A DNA stretch of 64,000 nt from contig NZ_JACEFA010000001.1 in assembly GCF_014083865.1 (NCBI RefSeq), forward strand, positions 124,001 to 188,000, written 5' to 3'. The DNA comes from Paraliobacillus salinarum. Lineage in GTDB: Bacteria; Bacillota; Bacilli; Bacillales; Amphibacillaceae. Position numbers and translations under genes: made by a program. Each line of letters starts with the position of its first letter. Position 1 is the stretch's first letter. A model generated the notes under the pieces. It had not been told where the DNA came from. It ran no database searches and saw only the letters and a program-made list of their open reading frames with translations. Positions 26,626-36,177 of the stretch are shown here, one piece after another.

Positions 26626-27481
26626 TCAAGCAGCAAATTTAAGAAAAAGAATTAATCAAATGAATGGAGAGAATTCAGCAAAGACAATTTCGGTAGTTAG
26701 TGGAAAAGGTGGAGTTGGCAAGTCTAACTTTTCACTGAACTTTGCAATTACTCTCGCTAAGAGAGATAACAAAGTACTATTATTCGACTTAGATATAGGA
26801 ATGGGTAATGTAGATATCTTAATGGGGTTACAAGCGAAACAGACAATTGTCGATTTATATGAAAAAGAATTGTCTGTTTATGATATTATTGAATCAGGAC
26901 CTTATTCACTGTCATATATTGCAGGCGGGTCTGGATTAAAAGAATTATTTCAAATGAGCGAAGAAAAACAGCGCTTCTTTTTAAATCAGTTAGATGAACT
27001 TATTCTTGAATATGATTATATTATTTTTGACATGGGTGCAGGTGCTTCATTAGATACGATTCATTATATCTTGGCTTCCGATGAGATATTTGTAATTTCC
27101 ACACCTGAACCTACATCGATTATGGATGCATATGCGATGATGAAGCATATCCATTACTACGATCAAAGTAAATCTATGCATCTATTAGTCAATCAAGCGT
27201 CTTCTAAAAAAGAAGGAGAGCAAACAACAAAGCGCTTACAACAAGTGATGAAACGTTTTTTACAAAAAGATATTTCATCGTTAGGAGTATTGCCCAAAGA
27301 TAAGGTTGTGTCGAAAGCTGTTTTAACTCAAACACCATTTTCAATGTTCAACCCTGATGCTAAGATCTCGCGTGCGCTTGAAGAGTTAGTCGCTAATTAC
27401 GAAACGGGGACTGCGAGGAAACGAATGAATGGTTCTTCGACTTTTATAAACAAGCTAATAAAATTTGTAAAAGAAAGGTAG
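26618..27481 (+). CDS. flhG: MinD-like ATPase FlhG (YlxH)
   Basis: ParA/MinD-type ATPase that controls flagellar number and C-ring assembly together with FlhF. 287 residues. The deviant Walker A GKGGVGKS is at 29-36, followed by DLDIGMGNVDILMGL (switch I). The N-terminal stretch with LRKRINQMNG resembles the FlhF-activating helix known from FlhG. A basic amphipathic C-terminus (FINKLIKFVKER) fits a MinD-like membrane-targeting helix. Between flhF and cheB. Confidence 0.96.
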   Translation: MSDQAANLRKRINQMNGENSAKTISVVSGKGGVGKSNFSLNFAITLAKRDNKVLLFDLDIGMGNVDILMGLQAKQTIVDLYEKELSVYDIIESGPYSLSYIAGGSGLKELFQMSEEKQRFFLNQLDELILEYDYIIFDMGAGASLDTIHYILASDEIFVISTPEPTSIMDAYAMMKHIHYYDQSKSMHLLVNQASSKKEGEQTTKRLQQVMKRFLQKDISSLGVLPKDKVVSKAVLTQTPFSMFNPDAKISRALEELVANYETGTARKRMNGSSTFINKLIKFVKER

Positions 27482-27487
27482 ACTGCC

Positions 27488-28573
27488 ATGCAAACAATAA
27501 ATGTCTTAGTTGTTGATGACTCTGCATTTATGCGGAAAATGATTACAGATATACTTCAATCACACCCTAGAATTCATGTGGTAGATACCGCGCGTAATGG
27601 GAAAGACGCATTAAAAAAGGTACAGCAATTTAATCCAGATGTTGTCACTCTAGATGTGGAAATGCCACTAATGGACGGTATAACAGCATTAAAGCAGATT
27701 ATGTCAGAACAACCTCGTCCAGTAGTCATGCTTTCTAGTTTAACTAGAGAAGGTGCGGATAGAACAATTGAGTCTATTTCGCTGGGAGCAGTTGATTTTA
27801 TCGAGAAACCATCTGGATCTATTTCTTTAAATATAAGAGAAAAAGAAGACGAGATTAAAGCTAAGGTATTGCAGGCAGTGGACGCAAATATTCCTAATCT
27901 AGCAGAAACACCGAAGAAAGAACCCACTGTTCCTTCATTTACACAGCAAGTAAGGCAATCTGTTAGAAACACGAAACCCATTGTTGGGATAGGCACATCT
28001 ACTGGTGGACCAAGAGCACTCCAACAAGTTCTAACTCGTCTACCAAAAGAGTTTCCGGCCCCTATCGTGATTGTTCAGCACATGCCAGCAGGATTCACGG
28101 AATCTCTAGCGAAGCGGCTTAACAATATGTCACAAATTGAAGTAAAAGAAGCGGAGAATGGAGAAGTACTTAAAAATGGTACTGCTTATATTGCGCCAGG
28201 TGGGTATCAAATGCGGGTGGAAACAAATGGTGGTATAAGTAAAATTCGCATCTCAAAAGAAGATCCGAGAAATGGCCATCAGCCATCTGTTGATGTGTTA
28301 TTTGAATCAATGGCTTCATTACATGCATATCAAGTTTATGCGGTGATAATGACCGGTATGGGACATGACGGATCAAATGGTCTGATCAGATTAAAAAAGA
28401 AAAAAGCAAATACTATAGCTATTTCAGAAGCGAAAGAAACGTGTGTTGTGTATGGCATGCCACAAGCAGCAGAAAAGACAAATTTAGTAAACGTAGTTGC
28501 AGAATTGCCACAAATAAGTGATGTGCTAATCAAACAAATGAAATCCAGAGGTGAAAGCAATGGAAATGAATGA
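27488..28573 (+). CDS. cheB: Chemotaxis protein-glutamate methylesterase CheB
   Basis: Removes methyl groups from chemoreceptors as part of adaptation. 361 residues. The N-terminal receiver has phospho-acceptor D56 (VVTLDVEMPLMDG). The C-terminal esterase holds the catalytic triad S171 (GIGTSTGGP), H198 (VQHMPAGF) and D294 (GMGHDGSNG). The linker is about 130-160. cheA begins inside its last codons (14-nt overlap). No cheR is present in the window; in Bacillus it is located elsewhere. Confidence 0.97.
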   Translation: MQTINVLVVDDSAFMRKMITDILQSHPRIHVVDTARNGKDALKKVQQFNPDVVTLDVEMPLMDGITALKQIMSEQPRPVVMLSSLTREGADRTIESISLGAVDFIEKPSGSISLNIREKEDEIKAKVLQAVDANIPNLAETPKKEPTVPSFTQQVRQSVRNTKPIVGIGTSTGGPRALQQVLTRLPKEFPAPIVIVQHMPAGFTESLAKRLNNMSQIEVKEAENGEVLKNGTAYIAPGGYQMRVETNGGISKIRISKEDPRNGHQPSVDVLFESMASLHAYQVYAVIMTGMGHDGSNGLIRLKKKKANTIAISEAKETCVVYGMPQAAEKTNLVNVVAELPQISDVLIKQMKSRGESNGNE

Positions 28574-30602
28574 ATACTTAGATGTTTTTATTGAAGAGAG
28601 TAAGGAACATATCCAAGCACTAAATAGTAATTTGTTAGAATTAGAAAAAGATCCAAAAAATATGGATACAGTTAATGAGATATTTCGTTCTGCACACACA
28701 CTTAAAGGGATGTCTGCAACAATGGGGTATCAAGATTTAGCAGATCTAACGCATAAAATGGAAAATGTCCTGGATGCTGCTAGAAATGATAAATTAGACT
28801 TGGATTCAACGATCATCGATATTGTATTTGAAGCTGTTGATCATATGGAATCCATGGTGTTTGATATTATAGATGGTGGAAATGGTAAAAAGGATGTCTC
28901 TGAACTAGTTGCACAATTAAAAGCTATTGAAGAAGGAGAACCTATCCAAGAGCTTAAATCAAATGGAGACAATCTAGCCTCAACAGAATCAACTAATACT
29001 GAAGCCCAAATGATTCCGCTAAGTTCACTTGATGAATTTGAGATTACCGTCTTACAGCAATCATTAGAAAAACAATTTAACAACTTTCATATAAGTATTA
29101 AATTAGATGAAGGCTGCTTGTTAAAGGCTGCTCGTGTGTACATGGTATTTGAAGTTTTAGAGCAGATGGGTGAAGTGATTAAATCTGAGCCTACGGTAGC
29201 TGAGTTAGAAGAAGAGAAGTTTGAAAATGATTTCGCTGTAATACTTATCACACAAGATGATCAAGATACAGTAAAACAAAAAATTATGAAAGTCTCTGAA
29301 GTTTCAGAAGTTCTTGTTTCTGCTTTTGAAATGAATGCAGCTGCTGAAACATCTCAAATGGAGGAGAGTGCACAATCATCAGAAAATAAAAGTGCTCCAG
29401 TTTCAAAAAGTGAAGAAGCTAAGAAACAAAATACAAGTAAAACAGGTCAGTTAACAAGTAAAACGATTCGAGTGAATATTGATCGACTAGATGCTTTAAT
29501 GAATCTTTTTGAAGAGCTAGTTATTGACCGCGGACGTTTAGAGCAAATTGCTGGAACGATGAAAGATGCAGCGTTACAAGAAACAGTCGAGCATATGACA
29601 AGGATTTCTGGAGATCTTCAAAATATTATTCTAAATATGCGCATGGTTCCAATTGATCAAGTGTTCAATCGTTTCCCACGTATGGTACGTCAGTTGGCAA
29701 AAGATCTTAACAAAAAAATAGATCTGACTATTCACGGAGCTGAAACAGAGTTGGATCGAACGGTAATTGATGAAATCGGTGATCCTTTAGTTCATTTAAT
29801 ACGTAATGGATTAGACCACGGGATTGAAACACCAGAAGAAAGAGTAGCAAAAGGTAAGCCAGAAAAAGGCACACTAACATTGAATGCATATCACAGTGGA
29901 AATCATGTTTTTATAGAAATATCTGATGATGGTGCGGGTATAAATAAAGAAAAAGTTATTAAAAAAGCAATCAGCAATGGTGTGATTGAGGAAGATCAAG
30001 TAGCAACAATGAATGATTCACAAATCAATCAATTAATTCTTGCTAGTGGCTTTTCTACTGCGGATCAAATATCTGACATCTCTGGTCGTGGAGTTGGTTT
30101 AGATGTAGTTAAAAATACAATCGAATCATTAGGTGGTTCCATTAAAATTGAATCAGAGTATGGTAAAGGTTCATTATTCTCTGTTCAGTTACCACTAACA
30201 TTGTCAATTATTTCTGTTCTATTAGTCGAAGTAGGCAAAGAAAAGTATGCCATACCTTTATCTTCAATTATTGAAACAGCAATCATTAATAATAAAGATA
30301 TTATGAATGCACACAATAAACAAGTAATTGATTTTAGAGGGAAAGTAGTGCCGTTGATTAATCTGAAAGAAATTTTTGAAGTTCCAGGTGAGCAAGAAGA
30401 TGATACGTTCCACTCCATTGTTATTATTAGACAAGGAGAGAAGATGGCAGGCTTAATTGTTGATTCGTTCATTGGACAAAATGAGATTGTTCTAAAATCA
30501 TTAGGAAACTATTTAACAGATGTATTTGCAATATCTGGAGCAACTATCTTAGGTGATGGACAGGTTGCTTTAATTGTTGATACAAATGCATTAATTAAAT
30601 AA
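28560..30602 (+). CDS. cheA: Chemotaxis histidine kinase CheA
   Basis: Receptor-coupled histidine kinase that phosphorylates CheY and CheB. The ATG at 28560 is 6 nt after AGAGGTG; 680 residues. P1 carries H46 (IFRSAHTLKGMSATMG). The P2 region (about 165-265) is divergent. P3 dimerisation (about 305-365) includes MNLFEELVIDRGRLEQI. P4 has N box HLIRNGLDHGIETPEER, G1 DDGAGIN and G2 GRGVGLDVV. P5 is a CheW-like domain at the C-terminus. An acidic, Ser-rich linker lies at about 255-300. Followed by cheW. Confidence 0.97.
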   Translation: MEMNEYLDVFIEESKEHIQALNSNLLELEKDPKNMDTVNEIFRSAHTLKGMSATMGYQDLADLTHKMENVLDAARNDKLDLDSTIIDIVFEAVDHMESMVFDIIDGGNGKKDVSELVAQLKAIEEGEPIQELKSNGDNLASTESTNTEAQMIPLSSLDEFEITVLQQSLEKQFNNFHISIKLDEGCLLKAARVYMVFEVLEQMGEVIKSEPTVAELEEEKFENDFAVILITQDDQDTVKQKIMKVSEVSEVLVSAFEMNAAAETSQMEESAQSSENKSAPVSKSEEAKKQNTSKTGQLTSKTIRVNIDRLDALMNLFEELVIDRGRLEQIAGTMKDAALQETVEHMTRISGDLQNIILNMRMVPIDQVFNRFPRMVRQLAKDLNKKIDLTIHGAETELDRTVIDEIGDPLVHLIRNGLDHGIETPEERVAKGKPEKGTLTLNAYHSGNHVFIEISDDGAGINKEKVIKKAISNGVIEEDQVATMNDSQINQLILASGFSTADQISDISGRGVGLDVVKNTIESLGGSIKIESEYGKGSLFSVQLPLTLSIISVLLVEVGKEKYAIPLSSIIETAIINNKDIMNAHNKQVIDFRGKVVPLINLKEIFEVPGEQEDDTFHSIVIIRQGEKMAGLIVDSFIGQNEIVLKSLGNYLTDVFAISGATILGDGQVALIVDTNALIK

Positions 30603-30616
30603 GGGGGATGTAAAAA

Positions 30617-31099
30617 ATGACAGATTCAATAACAGAAACACAGAATGAGTATTTACAGTCTATCGTTTTTCAATTAAATAATGAAGAATATGCATTGCCT
30701 GTTTCCTATGTAGGTGGTATTGAAACAATGATGCCAATCACACGTGTACCTGGTGTACCAAGATATGTTAAAGGTGTATTTAATTTAAGAGGTGTAGTAA
30801 CGCCAATTATTGATTTAAGAGAAAGATTTGATATATCAAACTATGAGAATACGAAAAGCACTCGAATTATTATCTTACAAATAAATGATGTAGAAGTAGG
30901 TTTAATTGTTGACGCAGCTTATGATGTTGTAGATATACCTAAAAGTAAAGTTGAACCTTCTCCAGATGTAATCGGATCCGTACAAGTAGATTACATTCAC
31001 GGTGTGGCAAAATTAGAAGATCGTTTACTTATTTTATTGGATATGGAGCGAGTATTGAATATTGTCGAAACAAAAGAGCAATACCAAACAGAAAGTTAG
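30617..31099 (+). CDS. cheW: Chemotaxis coupling protein CheW
   Basis: Adaptor that links chemoreceptors to CheA. 160 residues, with AAGGGGGATG ahead of the ATG. The double beta-barrel CheW fold is recognised from FQLNNEEYALPVSYVGGIE, PGVPRYVKGVFNLRGVVTPI and the later VGLIVDAAYDVVDI. It follows cheA by 14 nt. A second adaptor, CheV, is not in this window. Confidence 0.97.
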   Translation: MTDSITETQNEYLQSIVFQLNNEEYALPVSYVGGIETMMPITRVPGVPRYVKGVFNLRGVVTPIIDLRERFDISNYENTKSTRIIILQINDVEVGLIVDAAYDVVDIPKSKVEPSPDVIGSVQVDYIHGVAKLEDRLLILLDMERVLNIVETKEQYQTES

Positions 31100-31110
31100 A
31101 AGGTGATTGC

Positions 31111-31743
31111 ATGTCTTATATTGAATCATTAAATGAAAATCAGTTAGATGCATTGAAAGAGGTTGGCAATATTGGTTCAGGAAATGCGGCTACATCTCTT
31201 TCTACACTTTTACATCGAAAGGTAGATATGAAAGTTCCTGCTGTTCGAGTAGTAGATTTTGATGAAATGATGGATTTGGTTGGAGGACCTGACACTTTAA
31301 TTGTATCTGTTTTTCTAAGAATTAACGGAGAAGCACCTGGCAATATGTTTTTTGTCCTATCACCAGATGAAGCGGAGGCATTTGTTAAAGAAATGACCGG
31401 TATTGATAATTTTTCGGTTATGCAACCACCATTTGATGAAATGGGTTTGTCTGCATTACAGGAAATGGGTAATATTTTGGCAGGTTCATATCTATCTGCC
31501 TTATCTGATTTTATTCACATATTACTACAACCATCAGTACCGTTATTACACATCGATATGGCAGGTGCAATATTAACACAAGGGTTGATAGAGTTATCTC
31601 AAGAAAGTGACTATGCTATTATTATTGACACATTTATAAATGATGTTAACAGCGAACGTGAGCCAATTAAAGGACATTTTTTCTTATTACCAGATCCTGA
31701 ATCCTTTCCAAAGATTTTCGATCAGCTAGGTGTTTCGAAATAA
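31111..31743 (+). CDS. cheC: CheY-P phosphatase CheC
   Basis: Dephosphorylates CheY-P and, when bound to CheD, takes part in adaptation in Bacillus-type chemotaxis. 210 residues. Both phosphatase motifs are intact: [17 protein letters not shown] near 15 and [17 protein letters not shown] near 116. Each contains the Glu and Asn that act on the phosphate. ATG after AAGGTGAT. The stop overlaps cheD (TAATG), matching the physical CheC-CheD partnership. Confidence 0.97.
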   Translation: MSYIESLNENQLDALKEVGNIGSGNAATSLSTLLHRKVDMKVPAVRVVDFDEMMDLVGGPDTLIVSVFLRINGEAPGNMFFVLSPDEAEAFVKEMTGIDNFSVMQPPFDEMGLSALQEMGNILAGSYLSALSDFIHILLQPSVPLLHIDMAGAILTQGLIELSQESDYAIIIDTFINDVNSEREPIKGHFFLLPDPESFPKIFDQLGVSK

Positions 31744-32246
31744 TGACATTACAGACAAAAGATATTGTGAAAGTCGGTATTGCTGATTTAAAAACAGTCA
31801 CAGATCCTACGTATTATTTGCGAACTTCTGGGTTAGGGTCTTGCGTAGGTGTGGTTGTATACGATTTGTCAATGAAAGTGGCAGGGATGGCTCATGTCAT
31901 GTTACCAGACTCCACTTTATCAAAAAAAAGTGAGTTTAATCATTATAAATATGCGGATACCGCAATTCCTATGTTATATCAACAATTGATTGATTTAGGT
32001 GCAAGGAAATTTGCTTTAAAGGCAAAAATTGCAGGTGGTGCACAAATGTTTTCTTTTAGTTCGTCAAACGACATGTTACGAATAGGAAAACGTAATGAAG
32101 AAGCAGTACAACAGCACCTTGAACAAATCGGTATTCCTATTATTGCAGAAGATGTAGGTGGAAGTAGTGGTAGGACAATTGAATTTAACTTGTCAACTGG
32201 TGCTTTGTATATAAGAACAGTTAATATGGGTGAAAAACAGATTTAG
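31743..32246 (+). CDS. cheD: Chemoreceptor glutamine deamidase CheD
   Basis: Deamidates receptor glutamines and activates CheA through the receptors. 167 residues. Catalytic C34 and H51 are visible in [12 protein letters not shown] and [13 protein letters not shown]. The glycine-rich [10 protein letters not shown] and [13 protein letters not shown] blocks complete the CheD pattern. Translation is coupled to cheC by a one-base overlap. It is the last chemotaxis gene before sigD. Confidence 0.97.
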   Translation: MTLQTKDIVKVGIADLKTVTDPTYYLRTSGLGSCVGVVVYDLSMKVAGMAHVMLPDSTLSKKSEFNHYKYADTAIPMLYQQLIDLGARKFALKAKIAGGAQMFSFSSSNDMLRIGKRNEEAVQQHLEQIGIPIIAEDVGGSSGRTIEFNLSTGALYIRTVNMGEKQI

Positions 32247-32282
32247 TTTCTAGAGAAATTAGCTAACAATGAGGTGATAAGC

Positions 32283-33062
32283 TTGTCTACATCGAACCCG
32301 GACATTGATTTATTATGGGATCAATGGATACAAACAAAAGATAATGAAATAGCGAATCAACTTGTTGAACATTACCATTACCTTGTTCATTATCATACTC
32401 AACGTATTTCTGCTCACTTACCACAAAATGTGGAAAAAGATGATATACGAAGTCTAGGTTTATATGGGCTATTTGATGCATTGCATAAATTTGATCATAC
32501 ACGTGATTTAAAGTTTGCGACTTATGCTTCTTTTCGAATTCGTGGTTCCATTATTGACGGTTTGCGTAAAGAGGATTGGTTACCGCGGTCTACACGTGAA
32601 AAAGCAAAAAAAATTGATCAGGCCGTTCATACCCTTGAACAACAATTATATCGGGAGCCAACTGCCTTAGAAGTAGCTGAATTTTTACAATTAAATAAAA
32701 GCGAAGTTGAAGAAGTGATGAAGGATTCACTTTTCTCTAATTTGTTGTCTATTGAAGATAGATCTTCGGACCAAAAAGATAATTATAAAGAAGGTGTTGG
32801 TTATAACCTTCCTGATGAGCGAAATCCATCTCCAGAAGAAACAATCGTTAACACAGAGATTTTGAGTGATTTAGCAGACTGTATTACTTTATTAAATGAA
32901 AATGAACAAATGGTGATTAGTCTATTTTACAACGAAGAATTGACATTTACAGAGATAGGAAAAATATTAGACTTAACTACCTCCCGTATATCTCAAATAC
33001 ATAAACAAGCTATTTTTAAATTGAAAAAATCTTTAACCACAGCTTTTAAAAACTTGTTATAA
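32283..33062 (+). CDS. sigD: Motility sigma factor SigD (FliA family)
   Basis: Sigma-28 type factor that directs transcription of late flagellar genes, autolysins and receptors. The probable start is TTG 32283, 5-6 nt after GAGGTGAT; a GTG at 32274 lies within that ribosome site. 259 residues against 254 in B. subtilis. Region 2 is DLKFATYASFRIRGSIIDG with LRKEDWLPRS. Region 4 helix-turn-helix is FTEIGKILDLTTSRISQIHK. Near the distal end of the fla/che operon, as in B. subtilis, where distance from the promoter tunes SigD level. Confidence 0.96.
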   Translation: MSTSNPDIDLLWDQWIQTKDNEIANQLVEHYHYLVHYHTQRISAHLPQNVEKDDIRSLGLYGLFDALHKFDHTRDLKFATYASFRIRGSIIDGLRKEDWLPRSTREKAKKIDQAVHTLEQQLYREPTALEVAEFLQLNKSEVEEVMKDSLFSNLLSIEDRSSDQKDNYKEGVGYNLPDERNPSPEETIVNTEILSDLADCITLLNENEQMVISLFYNEELTFTEIGKILDLTTSRISQIHKQAIFKLKKSLTTAFKNLL

Positions 33063-33079
33063 AAAAGAGGGATAAAACG

Positions 33080-34447
33080 ATGGAATCTCTAAATGGAATT
33101 TTTAAAATAGAAATATCCAAAGATAAAATGTCAGTTGCACTTAATAAAATAGAGGATTTTGCTGCAGAAGAATTAACAGAGGATTTACTATTATCTTTTT
33201 TATCAGAACATCAAATAGAATTTGGGATTAAAAGAGAAAATATAAAGGAACTTGTAAATAATGATATAGAAAAGCATCAGTATCCAATTCAAATAGCTGA
33301 AGGATTACCGGCTATAAATGGAACAGACGGTCAAATAACATACGTATGTGCTCAAAATGACACGGTTGAGTATGACGAGAGAAGAAATTTTCGAGATGTG
33401 AAAAAAATCCCTTCATTAAAAAAAGGTGAAAAAATTGCAGTGATTTCTCATCCAACAACAGGACAAGATGGTCGATCCGTTTTTGATAAGGAGATTCCAG
33501 CAAAGCCAGGTAAACCGGTGAAAATTAGAGCAGGAAAAAATGTTGTCTATAATGAAAAAGATCTATCCTTTTATTCCACAATCGATGGTCAACTAAGTGT
33601 CGGCAGCAAAGTACTTCATGTATTTGATACGTATGAATTGAATAAAGATCTTTCACTAGAAACTGGTAACTTGCAGTTCGTTGGTTCGATTGTTATTAGA
33701 GGGAATGTTCCAACCGGTTATCGTGTAGAAGCTGAAGGAGATATTCATGTATATGGCCTAGTTGAAGGTGCATATTTAGAAGCAAAAGGAAATATTTTTA
33801 TTTCTGAAGGGGTTGCTGGACTTAGAAAAGGAACGATAATTGCAAATGGGGATATTACCATTGGATATGCTAATCAAGCAATTATTGACGCGGGTAAGGA
33901 TATAATTGTGAATAATTCTATTATGCACAGTCATTGTGTTGCAAAAGAGCGGATTATTTGTCAGTCCGGACATATTATTGGTGGTTCGTGTTCGTCTGGA
34001 AAGTCAATTGAAGTCAAAGATGCTGGTAACAAAATGGCTACTAAAACAGAGATTTCGATTGGAATTAACCAAAAAAATCATGAAATAGAAAAGACTTTGC
34101 TTAAAGAAAAAAAAGAGCTAATTGATAATATCAAAAAGTTACACATTCTCGGGGATAAATTAAAAACTAAACCTACTGAGGAAATGAATGCAAAAGAGCG
34201 TATTTTATTATTGAAACAACGAAACTCGTTAAAGCAAAGTGATGATAAATTAAAAGATATAGAAATGCAACTAGAAGATTTAGAAGTTGATTTAGGAGAC
34301 GAAGAAGAAGTTCGTTTAATTGTTAAAGGTACTGTCTATCCTAATGTAGAACTGAGCTTTGGTAAATATAAGAAAACGATTACTGAGCCACGAAAATATT
34401 CACAGATGTATTTGAAAAATGGTGAAATTACTACTACTTCACTATAA
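33080..34447 (+). CDS. fapA: FapA (DUF342) family flagellar assembly protein
   Basis: Member of the FapA/DUF342 family, bactofilin-like beta-helical proteins. In Vibrio, FapA helps polar flagellar placement; a role here is inferred. 455 residues, ATG after AGAGGGAT. Domains: an N-terminal alpha/beta region (1-80), the FapA core with repeated glycine-spaced strands (about 160-320, for example GDITIGYANQAIIDAGKDI and GHIIGGSCSSGKSIEV), a charged coiled coil (about 335-420), and a short C-terminal domain VKGTVYPNVELSFGKYKKTI. B. subtilis has no such gene between sigD and swrB. Confidence 0.88.
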   Translation: MESLNGIFKIEISKDKMSVALNKIEDFAAEELTEDLLLSFLSEHQIEFGIKRENIKELVNNDIEKHQYPIQIAEGLPAINGTDGQITYVCAQNDTVEYDERRNFRDVKKIPSLKKGEKIAVISHPTTGQDGRSVFDKEIPAKPGKPVKIRAGKNVVYNEKDLSFYSTIDGQLSVGSKVLHVFDTYELNKDLSLETGNLQFVGSIVIRGNVPTGYRVEAEGDIHVYGLVEGAYLEAKGNIFISEGVAGLRKGTIIANGDITIGYANQAIIDAGKDIIVNNSIMHSHCVAKERIICQSGHIIGGSCSSGKSIEVKDAGNKMATKTEISIGINQKNHEIEKTLLKEKKELIDNIKKLHILGDKLKTKPTEEMNAKERILLLKQRNSLKQSDDKLKDIEMQLEDLEVDLGDEEEVRLIVKGTVYPNVELSFGKYKKTITEPRKYSQMYLKNGEITTTSL

Positions 34448-34468
34448 AATATAAAGGATGTGAATCAA

Positions 34469-34765
34469 ATGAGCTGGAAAGCTGTTGAGATGCAAGTTGC
34501 CTTACCAAGAGTGCAGGATGCTAGTAAAATTCAAGAGCAAATACAGCAAAGAGGTCAGTTCATCCAAGATACGTTAGCAGCTAAACAATTAATCCAAGAT
34601 GAGTTAAGGCGGAAAAACGTGAATGAGTCGGAGTACAGTGCCAGATTAAAAAATGAACGTAACAAGAAAGAACAGGTTATTTCTAGAAAGAGAAAGCAAC
34701 ACAATATACCAGACTCTAAAATACCTCACCCATATCTAGGTGGGCGTTTTGATATAAACAGTTAA
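34469..34765 (+). CDS. Unrecognised small basic protein at the end of the fla/che operon
   Basis: I do not recognise a named family. The ATG at 34469 gives 98 residues; AAAGGATG lies upstream with slightly long spacing, and a GTG at 34460 is also in frame. The N-terminus MSWKAVEMQVALPRVQDASK is followed by a predicted helix rich in Gln/Glu/Lys/Arg (about 20-75). A conserved-looking tail with PHPYLGGRFDINS ends it. No membrane segment or cysteine. Codon use matches its neighbours and it is packed between fapA and swrB with gaps of 21 and 12 nt, so it is very probably real and co-transcribed with motility genes. Confidence 0.75.
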   Translation: MSWKAVEMQVALPRVQDASKIQEQIQQRGQFIQDTLAAKQLIQDELRRKNVNESEYSARLKNERNKKEQVISRKRKQHNIPDSKIPHPYLGGRFDINS

Positions 34766-34777
34766 GAGGGATGTAGC

Positions 34778-35284
34778 ATGTTATATTTATTAATCTTTAT
34801 TAGTTTTATTGTTCATATTGTTATTTTTATATATATAAAAACGCTAAACAATAGAGTATTGAGTGCTGAGGCATTAGCCAAAAAACAAAAAGAACAGAAA
34901 AAAGAAATCGAAGAACTACTCGCGGTATATTTATTAGAAATTAGAGAAGAAAACGAAACCCTAGTAGAAACACTAAACAATTCAACAAATACTATACAAA
35001 AGAAAAAAGACAAAAGCGAAGTAAGCCAAACTGTAGAATCAAACGATGGGAATAATCATACATCAACTCGCTCATCATCTGAAGATTATTCAACCGTAAA
35101 TCAAACAGCATCTTATCAGCCGCCAGAAATTGAAGAGGGAGAAGAAACATTTGAACCCTCTCTTCAAGCACAAGTACTTTCACTATATAATAATGGTGAT
35201 AATATAGAATCAATTGCCCGCAAATTGAATTGTGGGAAAACAGAAGTTGAGCTATTAGTGAAATTTCAACAAAAAAATAGTTAA
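34778..35284 (+). CDS. swrB: SwrB-like motility protein (YlxL family, DUF6115-like)
   Basis: In B. subtilis SwrB promotes assembly of the export gate and activates motility genes; this gene has the same position just before rpsB. 168 residues: an N-terminal transmembrane helix (about 3-21), a coiled coil (28-75) and a low-complexity Ser/Thr/Asp linker. The C-terminal helix-turn-helix-like motif, ALSLYNNGDNIESIARKLN-like, leads into CGKTEVELLVKFQQK. That C-terminal motif is the family hallmark. Most of the remaining sequence is poorly conserved, so the name rests on topology, C-terminus and synteny. Confidence 0.8.
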   Translation: MLYLLIFISFIVHIVIFIYIKTLNNRVLSAEALAKKQKEQKKEIEELLAVYLLEIREENETLVETLNNSTNTIQKKKDKSEVSQTVESNDGNNHTSTRSSSEDYSTVNQTASYQPPEIEEGEETFEPSLQAQVLSLYNNGDNIESIARKLNCGKTEVELLVKFQQKNS

Positions 35285-35289
35285 ATTGC

Positions 35290-35318
35290 TTGAACGGAAG
35301 CATGGTATATGATATATT
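35290..35318 (+). promoter_or_regulatory. Probable sigma-A promoter of rpsB
   Basis: The -35 TTGAAC (35290-35295) and -10 TATATT (35313-35318) have a 17-bp spacer and a TG one base upstream of the -10 (extended -10). The -35 begins immediately after the swrB coding region, so ribosomal genes need not depend on fla/che transcription. Confidence 0.65.
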
Positions 35319-35325
35319 AATTCTT

Positions 35326-35436
35326 GGTGTTAATCACACACGCTTATGGATTATAGAAAAGGTGCTAATCTTTATTAGTTTTTCTGTAAAGATGAAATGA
35401 GCGGAGGCATAAAACCAATTTTAGGAGGAAAAAAGA
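35326..35436 (+). promoter_or_regulatory. rpsB leader with direct repeats and hairpin
   Basis: The leader of about 110 nt holds two near-identical decamers, GGTGTTAATC (35326-35335) and GGTGCTAATC (35361-35370). The second lies in a hairpin (AGAAAA 35355-35360 with TTTTCT 35380-35385; CTAAT with ATTAG). A small hairpin (TAAAA/TTTTA) sits next to the ribosome site TTAGGAGG. It could be a binding site for autogenous control by S2, as known for rpsB in other bacteria; this is inference. Confidence 0.4.
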
Positions 35437-36165
35437 ATGGCAGTTATTTCAATGAAACAACTACTTGAGGCTGGTGTACATTTTGGTCACCAAACTCGTC
35501 GTTGGAATCCAAAGATGAAGAAGTATATTTTCACGGAGAGAAACGGCATTTACATCATTGACCTACAAAAAACAGTGAAAAAGGTTGATGAAGCGTATAA
35601 CTTTATTAAGCAAATTGCAGAAGACGGTGGAAATGTACTTTTCGTAGGTACAAAGAAACAAGCACAAGAATCTGTTAAGGAAGAAGCAATTCGTTCAGGA
35701 ATGTATTACATCAACCAACGTTGGTTAGGTGGTACATTAACTAACTTCGATACAATTCGCAAGCGTATTAATCGTTTGAAATCTATCGAGCGTATGGCTG
35801 AAGACGGTACATTTGATGTACTTCCTAAAAAAGAAGTTGTTGGATTGTTAAAAGAACAAGATCGTCTAGTTAAATTCCTAGGCGGAATTAAAGAAATGAA
35901 GCAAATCCCTGATGCGTTGTTCATTATTGATCCACGTAAAGAGCGTATTGCTGTAGCGGAAGCTCACAAATTAAACATTCCGATTGTAGGAATTGTTGAT
36001 ACAAACTGTGATCCGGACGAGATTGATTACGTAATTCCAGCAAACGATGATGCAATTCGTGCGGTTAAACTTCTAACTGGTAAAATGGCAGATGCTATTT
36101 TAGAAGCAAAACAAGGTGAAGTTACAGAAGAAGTAGAAGCTGAAGAAGTAGCAGTAGAAGAATAA
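35437..36165 (+). CDS. rpsB: 30S ribosomal protein S2
   Basis: Structural protein of the small subunit head. 242 residues, ATG after TTAGGAGGA. Signature segments are [20 protein letters not shown] at the N-terminus and [20 protein letters not shown] near 165. The acidic C-terminus ([10 protein letters not shown]) is typical of Bacillus S2. A terminator-like hairpin separates it from tsf. Confidence 0.98.
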   Translation: MAVISMKQLLEAGVHFGHQTRRWNPKMKKYIFTERNGIYIIDLQKTVKKVDEAYNFIKQIAEDGGNVLFVGTKKQAQESVKEEAIRSGMYYINQRWLGGTLTNFDTIRKRINRLKSIERMAEDGTFDVLPKKEVVGLLKEQDRLVKFLGGIKEMKQIPDALFIIDPRKERIAVAEAHKLNIPIVGIVDTNCDPDEIDYVIPANDDAIRAVKLLTGKMADAILEAKQGEVTEEVEAEEVAVEE

Positions 36166-36177
36166 AAAAGGTTTGCG

